64,000 nucleotides of DNA, taken from the NCBI RefSeq assembly GCF_905220415.1, contig NC_059556.1, positions 2,244,501 to 2,308,500 of the forward strand. Reading direction: 5' to 3'. Shown here in pieces: positions 41,801 to 49,563 of the stretch. The stretch is from Colias croceus (lineage: Eukaryota; Arthropoda; Insecta; Lepidoptera; Pieridae). The notes beneath the pieces were generated by a model. The model was given only the letters and a program-made list of their open reading frames with translations. It ran no database searches and was not told the origin of the DNA. Each line of letters opens with the position of its first letter. Positions within the stretch are counted from its first letter, which is position 1. Both the position numbers and the translations under genes were made by a program.

Positions 41801-42775
41801 CTATTAAAAGCGTATTAAAAATGGAATATCATCCATCATCATGAATGAATTGCAGGCAACGTCCCGAAACGTGCACGGCGCTGGCTCGCCGGCTCGTGTC
41901 GGGCGCGCTCGGCGTGCGGCTCAGCACCGCGCGACAGGAGAGAGACGAGGAACGACGACTTATCATGTTAGCTAGAGGTACGTGTTGTACACTATACATG
42001 AAACATGATACACAATGTACGAGACACTATACATGGTACAGGTGACACGTTACAATGTACACATAACACGATATAATATAATATACTTTACACCATACAA
42101 TGGTCGTAGAAGAAAAGGTCGTCCCCCTGCATCGTGGAAGAGATCCGTGATTGCTGAACTAAATAAAACCGGCCTGTCGGGGCAAGAAGCCAAAGCAAAA
42201 GCCCAAAATCGACGTGACTGGAAAAAGTTTACTGAGGCCCTATGCTCCTCGAGGAGTTAAAGGAACAATCATCATCATACACCATACAGAACATACTGTA
42301 CACTATACAAGTGACAGGTTACAGAATACACAACACACTACTCGCAAATATAGTACACGGTGCATGACTATGATATAATATGTAAAACTATACACATTAC
42401 ACGATAAACTACACAATATACACGATACATGATACACGTGACACGTGAGTCGTGATTAAATTCACGATAATACGATACACTGCACAGTTATTCACTACAC
42501 AGAATGAAATTTACTACTTCCGCGATAGACAAAACCAAGAATGACAGAAAATCGCTGAATCACAAGAGCGATTTTGATGAAAATTTAAACTACATCATAT
42601 TTTTTTTTGTGTGATGGTCATTGACAATAACGAACCGAAAGTAAAAATATTTTCAAAATTTTATTACATTTATTTCTTGTACACCTTTCCAGAAAAGAAA
42701 CGCCAAGCGGCACTACACAAGGAAGCTGCGTGGGACGGGTCGCTCGCCGACCGCGCGCTGCACTCGCCCTCCTGA
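11764..42775 (+). CDS. R3H and coiled-coil domain protein 1-like (R3HCC1/R3HCC1L family), eight coding exons, 5' end unresolved
   Basis: Exons 11764-11891 (5' limit is only where the frame opens), 14273-14422, 14888-14958, 23673-23721, 30210-31312, 41397-41511, 41856-41977 and 42693-42775. All junctions are GT/AG and phases agree, giving about 606 codons. Order of parts: an N-terminal acidic helix (FLNLADDNFIEDV); an R3H domain with FPPVSNYRRFLIHR and RRTVVCY; the linker RPDRAVYVPRALR; a long acidic disordered region; then the RRM-like block VEVYDFPSEFKTNDLLSLFS ... KWVDDTHALIVFSS; and an Arg/Ala/Glu-rich C-terminus likely to be coiled coil. R3H domains bind single-stranded nucleic acid, so an RNA-related role is inferred. 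No in-frame ATG occurs in the first exon, so an upstream exon, a non-AUG start or an assembly error is needed. The introns total about 29 kb and are full of repeats. Confidence 0.88.
12205..12360 (+). repeat. LINE relic
   Basis: Contains CTGTCCCACTGCTGGGCAAAGGCCTC, a stretch I recognise as recurrent in lepidopteran retroelement-derived repeats, followed by a degraded remainder. No intact reading frame. Confidence 0.5.
13579..13766 (+). repeat. SINE-like repeat (TGTGCTCCGCGG subtype)
   Basis: ACTAGCTGTGCTCCGCGGTTTC head, then CTTCCTCGATAAGTGGGCTATC and CAAACAAACAAACT near the end. The same subtype is at 14,531-14,708 and, reversed, at 25,917-26,100 and 32,003-32,270. Confidence 0.8.
14026..14208 (+). 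repeat. SINE-like repeat (CCCGCTTTGTCTAA subtype)
   Basis: ACCCGCGGCTTCGCCCGC, then CATCAAAATGCGTTGCGTAGTT and a tail ending TTTTATACTATGTAGTGAT. Sister copies at 25,340-25,535, 36,255-36,441 and 56,888-57,070. Confidence 0.8.
14273..14422 (+). CDS. R3H-domain exon of the R3HCC1-like gene
   Basis: Enters in phase 2 and exits in phase 2. The translation VLVFPPVSNYRRFLIHRCVE ... SIGVSDERRTVVCYRDRLLR contains the R-x3-H signature (RFLIH) that gives the R3H domain its name, plus a basic strand (ERRTVVC). The first base of the exon completes a Ser codon with the previous exon. This is one of the strongest diagnostic parts of the gene. Confidence 0.9.
14531..14708 (+). repeat. SINE-like repeat
   Basis: ACTAGCTGTTCCCCGCATTG head and CTTTATAATATTAGTATAGATG tail; about 110 bp after the R3H exon. 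Between the two lies TTTCACTTCTGACACGTG, also found near 39,510. Confidence 0.8.
14888..14958 (+). CDS. R3HCC1-like exon 3 (71 nt)
   Basis: Encodes SDEACARPAMGLTPTDRGDA then GLTT, between TTTACAG and GTAAGT. A short linker exon, kept because phase, GC content and coding context fit both neighbours. A longer reading frame that starts inside it (14,941-15,198) only reads through the donor. Confidence 0.75.
16328..17398. mobile_element. 1.07-kb element with long inverted repeats
   Basis: Left arm 16,328-16,568 matches right arm 17,061-17,398 in reverse complement, from GGGCCAGCGCAGATATGGCG at the outside to TTTGTAACA at the inside. The right arm holds about 100 bp more than the left (near 17,243-17,340). 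The 490-bp centre has no long open frame but repeats GCCATAC six or more times. Flanks are TGA on the left and TTA on the right, so no clean target duplication. Confidence 0.85.
20671..20834. repeat. Palindromic MITE-like element
   Basis: Arms from GCTAGCGTGCAAGAGCAACTT inward to CATCAACTCTATGGG pair with 20,772-20,834, leaving a loop of roughly 30 bp. It directly abuts the next element at 20,840. Confidence 0.85.
20840..21543. mobile_element. Non-autonomous element with GGCC ends and TTA target duplication
   Basis: Ends GGCCGAGATTCATAGATCGC and GCGATTGTGAATCTGGGCC-type pair as inverted repeats, flanked on both sides by TTA (20837-20839 and 21544-21546). Inside, CTTTACTTT/AAAGTAAAG recurs many times. 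A TTA duplication is typical of PIF/Harbinger elements; no transposase was seen. Confidence 0.75.
22090..22190 (+). repeat. Truncated non-LTR retrotransposon tail
   Basis: AAGGCCGCCATTTGTGC ... TGGTGTACAATAAAG followed by a (CATT)n tail, the usual 3' end of a lepidopteran LINE cut short at its 5' side. Confidence 0.65.
23404..23664. repeat. Degenerate tandem repeat (about 60-75 bp unit, four copies)
   Basis: Successive copies share GTATGAAAATCCTTGAAGAGTAAA and CCGAAATCATGGTGAC with drift between them. The last copy ends about 8 bp before the acceptor of the 49-nt exon at 23,673, so the repeat occupies the region where branch point and polypyrimidine tract should be. Confidence 0.8.
23673..23721 (+). 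CDS. R3HCC1-like microexon (49 nt)
   Basis: Encodes SPVGGEPARAQLQEKP between CTTTGCAG and GTCAGT, keeping frame with exons at 14,888 and 30,210. It is GC-rich against an AT-rich background. Skipping it would shift the frame (49 is not a multiple of three), which argues that it is constitutive. Confidence 0.7.
24407..24618 (-). repeat. SINE-like repeat
   Basis: Reverse copy: starts CTCTAATATTATAAACGCGAAAG and ends GGGCGAAGCCGGGGGCGGAAAGCTAGT. Confidence 0.8.
25340..25535 (+). repeat. SINE-like repeat
   Basis: ACTAGCTTTCCGCCCGCGGC head, CCTTCCTCTTGGATCACTCTATC in the middle, GACTCTGTTTTATAATTTAC tail. Confidence 0.8.
25917..26100 (-). repeat. SINE-like repeat
   Basis: Reverse copy: ATACTAATATTATAAAGCTG to CCGCGGGGCACAGCTAGT. 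Confidence 0.8.
26560..26733 (-). repeat. SINE-like repeat
   Basis: Reverse copy of the 6,298-6,478 subtype: AAATCTCGTGTCACAATGTT to CCGCGGGCGGTAAGCTAGT. Confidence 0.85.
26967..27159. repeat. Near-perfect palindromic MITE
   Basis: Left arm GTGTGCCTAGTGCGAGTTTT... and right arm ...AAAACTCGCACTAGGCACAC are almost exact reverse complements through about 60 bp, around a centre with CCGCTAGGGGCGCTG. High arm identity suggests recent activity or gene conversion. Confidence 0.85.
27406..27451. repeat. Perfect 21-bp hairpin with 4-nt loop
   Basis: Arms 27,406-27,426 and 27,431-27,451 (GATTGTAGCGAAGATTAGAAG and its reverse complement) pair without a mismatch around TTAC. A further half-copy of the right arm, TTCGCTACAATCAC, follows at about 27,464-27,477, and GTAAAGTATTA / AGTAGTACTTTAC outside the arms also pair. 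Confidence 0.9.
27638..27856 (+). repeat. SINE-like repeat
   Basis: CTAGCTTTCCGCCCGCGGCTT, CCGTATAGTTCCCGTTCCCG, and GCCTTTATAATAGTAGTAGGAT. Same subtype as 33,146-33,362. Confidence 0.85.
28840..29330. repeat. Degenerate tandem tract
   Basis: Repeated phrases such as GGATTTTGTATYTGTCSG, GGTAAACCGGC and AGGAAGGGTAATC recur at irregular spacing of roughly 70-110 bp, decaying toward the right end. The minus-strand 76-codon frame at 28,819-29,049 comes from this low-complexity tract. Confidence 0.6.
30210..31312 (+). CDS. Large central exon of the R3HCC1-like gene
   Basis: Acceptor TTCGTAG at 30209, donor G|GTGAGT at 31313; 1,103 nt. It begins RSGPTKPRRPDRAVYVPRAL, so the coding part starts before the first internal ATG at 30,247. 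The middle is acidic and probably disordered (EESPSPVKEEKEVQKEIKVK). From about 31,165 it encodes the conserved VVEVYDFPSEFKTNDLLSLF and EIKWVDDTHALIVFSSAKI, the RRM-like region of the family. Reading past the donor gives a spurious tail to 31,461. Confidence 0.92.
32003..32270 (-). repeat. SINE-like repeat interrupted by a small hairpin insertion
   Basis: Reverse copy from ATACTAATATTATAAAGCTG to CCGCGGAGCGTAGCTAGT. At 32,132-32,192 a 61-bp AT-rich palindrome (TTATTTCATAACAA ... TTGTTATGAAATAA) interrupts it, flanked by the 8-bp direct repeat AAGGCTAT (32,124-32,131 and 32,193-32,200). Confidence 0.85.
33146..33362 (+). repeat. SINE-like repeat
   Basis: ACTAGCTTTCCGCCTGTTTGCC head, CCGCATAGTTCCCGTTCCCGT, tail CTTTATAATATTAGTGTAGAT. 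Confidence 0.85.
34428..35170 (-). repeat. Long SINE-like repeat, copy 2 of 3, split by a LINE fragment
   Basis: Reverse copy of the 1,454-1,955 family. The tail (CATATAATAAATCTGTAGAAG ... TGTACATTGAAAA) stops at 34,469 and resumes at about 34,910 (AAAATATTGAAAAAATAAAT), ending at CGGAGTCGCGGGCGGAAGCTAGT. Confidence 0.85.
34470..34909 (+). mobile_element. 5'-truncated LINE fragment nested in the SINE-like repeat
   Basis: About 440 bp between the two halves of the host repeat, ending GACAATAAATGTGTTTATT and an (ATT)n tail, with AAAA shared at both edges. It is too short to code; the CAGTGGTGGTAAGGTATTAAT part resembles LINE 3' UTRs. Confidence 0.65.
36255..36441 (-). repeat. SINE-like repeat
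   Basis: Reverse copy, CATAGTATAAAACAAAGTCGC to CCGCGGGCGGTAAGCTAGT. Confidence 0.85.
36457..36645. mobile_element. 189-bp inverted-repeat element
   Basis: Ends CTTAGGCTGCTTTTCTGCAG and the reverse complement of TTTAGGCTACGTTTCCACCA. Inner arms share AGAGATGTGCRAGGATGCG. Flanked by GCTCGG on both sides (36,451-36,456 and 36,646-36,651), a possible 6-bp target duplication. Confidence 0.75.
39985..40340. repeat. Probable interspersed repeat
   Basis: GACGCGTCGCCTGGTGTTAAGCG ... ATAAGCATCCACTCCACTGG, a purine-rich AGGAAGGGAG tract, then CAGTAAACTGTCACTATGG and GAGCGTGGCCCAATTCGTGCC. I recognise these phrases as recurrent in lepidopteran genomes, but no second copy is in this window, so the call rests on memory. 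Confidence 0.45.
41397..42775 (+). CDS. C-terminal exons of the R3HCC1-like gene
   Basis: Three exons (41397-41511, 41856-41977, 42693-42775). They encode AAEVLSTQRSLAKCRPLHAA, SRNKAKKCAEFLQPYRQRPE, an Arg/Glu/Ala-rich helix (RLSTARQERDEERRLIMLAR) and a short tail ending HSPS before TGA. The first continues the RRM-like fold (helix 2), and the Arg/Glu helix fits the coiled coil named in the family title. GC-rich compared with the introns around them. Confidence 0.88.
42097..42290 (+). mobile_element. Fragment of an endonuclease/reverse-transcriptase LINE
   Basis: Translates as GRRRKGRPPASWKRSVIAEL ... AKAQNRRDWKKFTEALCSSR, matching the extreme C-terminus of lepidopteran endonuclease-reverse transcriptase proteins (G-RRRRGRP-x-x-W and R-x-x-W-x3-x-ALCS). 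A CATCATCATAC tail follows the stop codon. 5'-truncated, inside the last-but-one intron. Confidence 0.7.
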
Positions 42776-42791
42776 CCGATGCACCCACACA

Positions 42792-42863
42792 CACGGTAAT
42801 GGCACGTGGCACGGTAATGGCACGTGGCACGATAATGGCACATGGCACGGTAATGGCACGTGG
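42792..42863. repeat. 18-bp tandem repeat, four copies, in the R3HCC1-like 3' UTR
   Basis: Unit CACGGTAATGGCACGTGG, starting 17 bp after the stop codon. Copies 1, 2 and 4 carry CACGTG; copy 3 has CACATG. It gives rise to several meaningless reading frames. Confidence 0.9.
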
Positions 42864-43040
42864 CACGTAGCACGATAATACAAGTGACAGGAGGCGCGAT
42901 ACAGAAGAAAGATGAACAAACAAACTTGCGCGTTTATTATATTGCATGGGTCTTGTAGCGTGAAGTGGTTTAATACGTGACAAGGAATGATCGAATGTGT
43001 TACATGTTGCACGTAAAGTTAAATGTGGCGCGACACGGTA

Positions 43041-43198
43041 ACATGCGGCACGTGACACGATCCGTGGCACGATACTGTTACATGTGGCACGTCACACGAT
43101 CCGTGGCACGATACTGTGACATGCGGCACGTGACACGATCCGTGGCACGATACTGTGACATGCGGCACGTGACACGAATCCTTGGCACGACACTGTGG
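43041..43198. repeat. 39-bp tandem repeat, four copies
   Basis: Each unit runs from ACATGCGGCACGTGACACGA to TCCGTGGCACGATACTGT. Copies 1, 3 and 4 contain CACGTG; copy 2 has CACGTC and copy 4 is slightly diverged. Frames read through it (60-150 codons on both strands) are products of the repeat and are not genes. Confidence 0.9.
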
Positions 43199-43666
43199 CA
43201 TATGGCATGGCGAGGTTATTTGTAAAATGACACGCTAAGATATGGCACGACACGATTACATGACACAAACCACGATAAGATATGGCACAACAGGTTCGGA
43301 ACTCGTGCGCGACGCTATGTTTTGGCGACTTCAAAATTTGATTGGTGCGTAGCGATCGTGATCTGAATTGTAGATATGAATATGAAATTATTTTGTCCGT
43401 TGCATTATGTGTCATGTAATAGATATTAGTTATCACAAGAACAACCCAAGATGATAAAATATTTTTAATATCATAAAGGCTCGATAAAGAGAAAAAAATA
43501 CTTACTGACATTTTAATCTGTAATTTTTACAGCACAACAAAATTAAAAAAAAATATGTGTACATTTTTTTTTTCATTTTCAGGTGCAATTACTCTTCGCC
43601 ACTGCACAGCCGTGGAAACTCTCACATGATAGATATAATATAATAATTAATTATATAGTCATATTG

Positions 43667-43791
43667 GTTTGATCAAAAGGGACATACATACATGGAATGT
43701 GGCAATATAGTCGTGTTACCATGGCAACGTGTAAACAGGTTTTTGTTAAGACAGCTGTTGTAATGTATGTTTCCCTTTTGATCACAATAAG
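43667..43791. repeat. Short inverted-repeat element
   Basis: TTGATCAAAAGGGACATACAT at the left pairs with ATGTATGTTTCCCTTTTGATCA at the right, with about 70 bp between. Confidence 0.75.
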
Positions 43792-43798
43792 TTGATAT

Positions 43799-44820
43799 TA
43801 TACGTGAATGACGTCACTATTTTTAATCTTTGGAGGAATTGAAGATATAACAGATATCATTATTTTTTGTTTTATTTTTATTTTTTTTAAATAAAACATG
43901 ACTCTTTAATTATGCTCAAAAATCTTATATGTACTTTATTTATTACTTTTTCATGGCTATAAAAAATTAATTTGTTCGTATTATATTATGAAACATGGAA
44001 ATGTGATGTTAATTCAATCAATCTGTCTGTCTGTCTCTTTAAAACTCAATGTGGTATGTAAGAAAGAGTGAGACAAAAGATATGTGACGTCATTTACGGA
44101 TAGTTAAGTATTTTTGCAAACGAATTAATATATCACTATATTGTCGATAAGACCGTTTCTGCAATGTGAGTGAAAAAGAAAAAAAAATGGTAAATAATAA
44201 TATTTTTAATGATGGTTATTTTTTTTTGTAGGTATAAAATACAGATTAATATAATTGAAAATAATTCGTGTATGTATAACTTTTTTTATGTTACAGCATT
44301 ACATATTAAATAACTTTTGTTTTACTTGCAAAAACGATATATTTACGGATTTTCACTTTTTTTTTCATTTTCACACTAGAAAAATAAATAGGTTTTATAA
44401 ATAATACAGTGATAACACACACATAGCTATGCGCAGGTTTTGGTCGCTCTAGCGTAGTTAGTTCTAATTGTAGTTAATTTTGTACGAAGAGGGTAGAAAA
44501 TAAAAATAACTTGTCTTTTATATTCATGAGGCTTTTGGTTTTGGGCGGTGCAATATATAAATATTTATTTATATTTTTATAGTAAAATAAACATGTCTTA
44601 CGATGATAACTGACTTGAAAAAAAGAGTTAAATTCGAGTACTTTTTTGGGTTTAATACCTCAGAACTTTCGATTTAGTGAACATATTTTGATGAGTTTTT
44701 TATTTGAAAGCTAGTGCTTCCCCAGCATTAAAAAACGTATAGATCTGTTATATAGAATGCTATTTAAATTTGACCCAATTTTATTGTTGTCACAAGTATA
44801 TTTTATTTATAAAATCATAT
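43799..44820. other. AT-rich spacer, possible distal 3' UTR of the R3HCC1-like gene
   Basis: Several AATAAA-type sites (for example near 43,890 and 44,500). The real transcript end cannot be chosen from sequence alone. No coding potential seen. Confidence 0.4.
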
Positions 44821-44824
44821 TTTT

Positions 44825-45097
44825 TAACCGACTTCAAAAAAAAGGAGGAGGTTATTAACCGACTTCAAAAAAGGAGGAGGTTATCAATTCGGCCGGTATG
44901 TTTTTTTTATGTATGTACACCGATTACTCCGAGGTTTCTGAACCGATTCACGTGATTCTTTTTTTGTTCGATGCGGGATGGTGTCGAATTGGTCCCATAA
45001 AAATTTTATTAGGATAGGCCCAGTAGCTTTTATTTTATGAGCATTTTTGTCTGTATTTGTAAATTTTGAAAGTGTAAGTTTGAAGTCGGTTGTTTTT
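44825..45097 (+). mobile_element. AACCGACTTCAAA element
   Basis: Starts TAACCGACTTCAAAAAAAAGG (head partly duplicated at 44,855) and ends TTTGAAGTCGGTT, its reverse complement. Inside are ACCGATTACTCCGAGGTTTC and GATTCACGTGATTC. Related fragments lie at 7,121 and 24,776. Confidence 0.8.
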
Positions 45098-45109
45098 AAC
45101 GCAGTTATC

Positions 45110-46990
45110 ACTTGTTTTTAATCGTATGTATTCCCGTTTATTAAACACATGCAAAGCCTTCCACGGTGTGTTGTCTGGCGGAAAACGCCACTAGGAATAA
45201 GACGATCTCTTTATATTTTATCGAAATAAACGGTTAAGTTTCACCCTCTTCGTGTCAGTCTCAATTGTGAGTCGAGTGAATGGTTACAATGCATAATATT
45301 TTTGTTTTTTCGTTTATCTGTCTCTCGCGTTCTCTGCACACGCTCTTTCAATACTGAAAAATGATTGTTTTTATCACATGGCACATTGAAATTTTATAAT
45401 TAAAATGGGTAGGATAGCTTACAAATGTATTTTAATAGAATATTGAGTTGTGATGTATTATAGTCGATTTTATAAACATATTTATAACACATGCCTTCCT
45501 ACCAACGAATTTTTTTTTTATTTTTTTTTTTTATATAGTATTCGTATTACCAAATAAATATTATATTATAAGCTTTGTGTGCCTCGTTTCTAGTCTGCTT
45601 AGGTAATGAGACCAAAACCTGCGCGTATATTTACATATTAAGTAAATTGTCTATAGTTCTATAGACTATTGAAAATTGTCTATGCTCGATATGGACTAGG
45701 TATAATAAAAAAAATTGTCTATCATAGACTTAAGTCAAGCATGACTGTGAAGTGTTCATTTTATTTATTATGTGCGTTTTTTTTAATGATAAAAATATCT
45801 GAAATGTCTCTTTACAAAAAATATAGATAATAAATTGTCTGTGGTTGTTTAACGAAAACTGTATGTATAGTGTTCTTTATTTACATGTCTCATTGTAATA
45901 TTGTTTTTATTCGATAAAATGATAAAAAAATTGTAGAATGTGTATCTAAATAAATTAGTACTGAATTTGAATAAAATAATTTTTCTTCACATGAAATAAT
46001 TATGTTAGTTAATGCATTTATTTTATGTTGTTTGATTTGCACTTTTTACATATAAAATGATTTCTTATATACAGATTTATCTGCATGTGTACATTTTATT
46101 TTCGATGAATAAGTCAATATGTTAAAATAACATATATTACCAACTGATATTTCATGCATGTTAACATTATTTGCATACAAATGACATTTTTGACATTTAT
46201 GAGGTGGTACTTTAATAATGTCAAAAATGACATCGCAAACAATGTCTGTATCGAAAGGAATTTCGCTAAATGGATTTGGATGAAATTTGACACACAGATA
46301 GGCTAGAATAATTGATTTAAAAAGTATATTATTATCTGTGTGTCCTAATTATTTATTTTTGAAATTTATGCAATGACAACGAGTATGCGATCGCTTTTAA
46401 ATAGAGAAAATAAATGTTATTTCTAACTGAAGAAATGATGTGAAAAAAATGATATAATATCTGTGGAAAACAATATAGTAAAAGCACAGGTAAAAGTATC
46501 TTTTATAACTCAATTATTGGTATCTGTTACCATTTTAACACCAAAGATGCAAAAAGCATTCTAAAAGTAAAAATTAATGATATTGATAAACATTTGATGC
46601 TTTATAATTTTATTGCAATATAAAATATATCAATTTAAAAAATAAATAAAAAGGCAAATTTGAAAGTCTAAAAATAAGAACAACCTTTGAATGAAAATAT
46701 TATGATTGTCCAAGTTAATTTTATTTCGTCTAAAATTTTCATTCACAGGTAATGAAGTTCTAGTTACTCGAAAATGAATTAATAAAATCATAAAATACTG
46801 AAGCATTTATTTTATCTGTAAAAACGCTAAGAAAATGTCTTACTTCGATAAATCCCATCTGTCTTAAAAGAAAATAATGATTTCTTAAAAAACGCAATAA
46901 TACAGATAAGGCAGATGAGATTTGTCACTAAATCACACAAAAAATCTACGAAGAAAACGAAATTTTTAAAGCAATTGTCGATAAATTTCG
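45110..46990. other. Gene-free AT-rich spacer
   Basis: No domain-bearing frame, no recognisable repeat family, several poly-T runs. Nothing further seen. Confidence 0.55.
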
Positions 46991-46993
46991 ATA

Positions 46994-47177
46994 TAATGGG
47001 ACTTCTTCACAATGGGCAGCGTTGGAGAGCGATCGCGATGTAGTGAAGACGTAGAGGACCTAAATTCCAGCCTATGATCGGCCAACATCGTAGATGTTTA
47101 TTCATAATCACCGTAATGGCGGCAAACATCGAAGATCATTTGTTGGGCCAACGCTGCCCATTGTGGAGTGGGCCCAT
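46994..47177. repeat. Inverted-repeat MITE-like element
   Basis: CTTCACAATGGGCAGCGTTGG at the left and CCAACGCTGCCCATTGTGGAG at the right are reverse complements, with further partial pairing (ATGGG / CCCAT) outside. Confidence 0.85.
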
Positions 47178-47944
47178 AACATTGCACTTAGTTAATATAA
47201 CAGCAATAAGTTGTTAATATTGTAATTATTTGATCACAGTCCAAAGGCGCGATAAGTCTTATGATAAATGTTTCGAGTTTGGATCTGTACAAAATGTAAA
47301 GAATCGTTATTTTTGTAAATCTAAATTGTCTTGGTTGACATAATAAATAATTTGTGACTGATTTGTGCTTTTTATTTTACCTTTTCTAGAAGATAAACTG
47401 TATTTTCCTCTTACACACACAAGAGAGTACACTTTATGTTGGTCTCAAATGAATGTATTTCTCAAATACTTACTATCCTGAAAAGTATATTTTTAATCCC
47501 TGAAGATGGCAATTATAATTAAATATTTTTATGGCATATAATAATTAAAGAATTTGTAGCGAATAAGGATTCGTTATAATCATGCAAGGCAGATAGAATT
47601 ATATCTGGTTATTATTGAAAATTTTAAATGTAGATACTGTAACGAAAACAATTAAAGAATAAGTATAGAATAGCAAAAAGTTATCGATAATAATTGAGAT
47701 ATATTATAACATTTATCATTCACCGTGACAAATTGAAGTTATTAAATAAAAGTAAAATACGAATCGATACGAGACTTATCAATTAAGTCACTGCATAAAA
47801 TAAATATCCGAAACGAAACAATGCATATAATCCAAATGCGAAAATCCTGCACGAGTTTTGCAAGTGAGGATATGTCTTAATAATTTTGACCTATTGTCGG
47901 CTCCATTGTCTCTTGGAACAATGTTCATTGCGATAAACAATAAA

Positions 47945-47975
47945 TATAAACAGCGTAAACAAATTTGTCTTCAGT
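47945..47975 (+). promoter_or_regulatory. TATA box and initiator of the first cluster gene
   Basis: TATAAA at 47945-47950 and TCAGT with its A at 47973, 28 bp apart and 45 bp before the start codon. Confidence 0.6.
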
Positions 47976-48017
47976 GTTCTTGGTCGGTTCGCGAAAGCAC
48001 ACCTCATGTAGCGAGAA

Positions 48018-49517
48018 ATGAGACGGTCAATAATTATATTTTACCTCATAACTGGTGCTTGTACTCAAATGAAGACATATCAACATCAGATTTTTATGGC
48101 GAGAAAAACACGGTCCAACGCACCGCCTATTCAAACGGGATATTCTTATAGTAGAATTAACGACGGACCAGGAATCATTTCGGTGTTTAATAATAAAATT
48201 GAAAACGAAACAGCGTCACAAATAAATAAAACCCAGAATGGCGACACAAAATCCAGTGATGAAGATGATAAAAATATTACAACAAACAAATTAATGAAGA
48301 CAGATAGTATTTTTTCTGATAGTTCGCCCGCGAATATGAAGGAGAAAATTAAGACTGCTTCTGAAACCAATTTAAAGAATAATACTGAACGCTTGGAAGC
48401 TAAGCCTACTACTTTAAATGAGTTCATAATGAATTATAACGGTAATACCGATTATCGAGTGGACGATGATGATTTAAGAAAGGACTCTAATATGTACGAT
48501 GGATGGCCGCCGTATTATCATCCGTATGACTATGAGCATTTAAAGTATGATAATGAAAACGACAAAGCAAAAGATAAACGTTTCATTTACGATATTATTG
48601 AAAGAGTCATTCCTGTACAAGAAGTAATTAATAATGACATTCCACCCCCTTATTATAATCCTGCCACCGAGTCAAAGGAAAGAGAACCTGAGTATCCATC
48701 GAATAATAACTATGATAATCCTATGTATGGAAATCAACCATTTTTTTCATCAGTGATAAATGACTATGTTGATAGTAATTATGAAGACGATCCTTTAACT
48801 TTCAAGGGTCTTAATTGGATTAGTAATGACATTGATACTAAAAGGACGTATTCCGATATTGATGATAATAATAAGCGTGTTAGACGTTTACATATTGATG
48901 AACCGACTCATGAGTCTCCTAGAAATAAATATTATAATAATTATAACTCTGATGAAAATTCAGCAGTTACAGATAGAGGTTATAATAAATACAGAAATCA
49001 TGAGGACGAAAGCTTGAGAGAAAAAATAAAAGATGACAATAAAAGAAGATATAGATACAATGGTGATAACTATAGAGGATTCAAAGATTTTGTTGATACA
49101 TTTGCAAACAAATTTGGCTCAGAAGGCCATAATAAAGACACTAATTACAAAGTGAATAGAACACAGGATAAGGGTGAGAAAAAGAAAGGTTTTCGAAGAG
49201 TGTACCATAAGGATGAATATCAGGAAGATAACGAGTTCTATGACAATACCAATAACAAAACTTCGTTGACAGAAAATGGTGGTTCGAAGTATAATATCGG
49301 AGGATCTGAAGCGATTTTAGGGTCACGAGCAGCCGCTGCAGTTAGTAATGAAGGGAACGCCGTAAGTCAAGTTGGAAATAAAGAAACTGCGAGTGATTTC
49401 AAAAGGAATAAGGATAGATACAATAAGAATGGACGTGATGTTGACTTTCATCGATATAAAGATATTGCAAGAATGGCTGCGATACAGAATAATGCAGATT
49501 ATTTCGATCCGTTTTAA
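48018..49517 (+). CDS. Secreted low-complexity protein A, 499 aa, with KDEY/FY block
   Basis: Single exon. Residues 1-17 (MRRSIIIFYLITGACTQ) look like a signal peptide. Residues 40-51 carry TGYSYSRINDGP, the N-terminal motif shared with neighbours. A long N/D/K/Y-rich, probably disordered middle follows, with two proline-tyrosine patches (PPYYHPYDYE and PPPYYNPA). Residues 391-409 are GFRRVYHKDEYQEDNEFYD, the clearest version of the cluster motif here, then a short SEAILGSRAAAAV stretch and the end DYFDPF. No family recognised. Probably extracellular. AATAAA at 49558-49563 is a good poly(A) signal. Convergent with protein B, about 395 bp between stop codons. Confidence 0.85.
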   Translation: MRRSIIIFYLITGACTQMKTYQHQIFMARKTRSNAPPIQTGYSYSRINDGPGIISVFNNKIENETASQINKTQNGDTKSSDEDDKNITTNKLMKTDSIFSDSSPANMKEKIKTASETNLKNNTERLEAKPTTLNEFIMNYNGNTDYRVDDDDLRKDSNMYDGWPPYYHPYDYEHLKYDNENDKAKDKRFIYDIIERVIPVQEVINNDIPPPYYNPATESKEREPEYPSNNNYDNPMYGNQPFFSSVINDYVDSNYEDDPLTFKGLNWISNDIDTKRTYSDIDDNNKRVRRLHIDEPTHESPRNKYYNNYNSDENSAVTDRGYNKYRNHEDESLREKIKDDNKRRYRYNGDNYRGFKDFVDTFANKFGSEGHNKDTNYKVNRTQDKGEKKKGFRRVYHKDEYQEDNEFYDNTNNKTSLTENGGSKYNIGGSEAILGSRAAAAVSNEGNAVSQVGNKETASDFKRNKDRYNKNGRDVDFHRYKDIARMAAIQNNADYFDPF

Positions 49518-49557
49518 ATTAAGATGTCTATAAATTATTTGTTGACTTTTTTATAGT

Positions 49558-49563
49558 AATAAA
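49558..49563 (+). terminator. Poly(A) signal of gene A
   Basis: AATAAA 41 bp after the stop codon. Confidence 0.7.

Noticed and set aside
42618..43511. Several 60-150 codon frames with CHVPLPCHVPL-type repeats
   Set aside because: They read through the 18-bp and 39-bp minisatellites, open in multiple frames because the unit lengths are multiples of three.
43583..43640. Possible extra exon after TTCATTTTCAG
   Set aside because: A fair acceptor precedes a GC-richer stretch, but the reading frame of the R3HCC1-like gene already ends at 42,775 and no donor or conserved peptide supports it.
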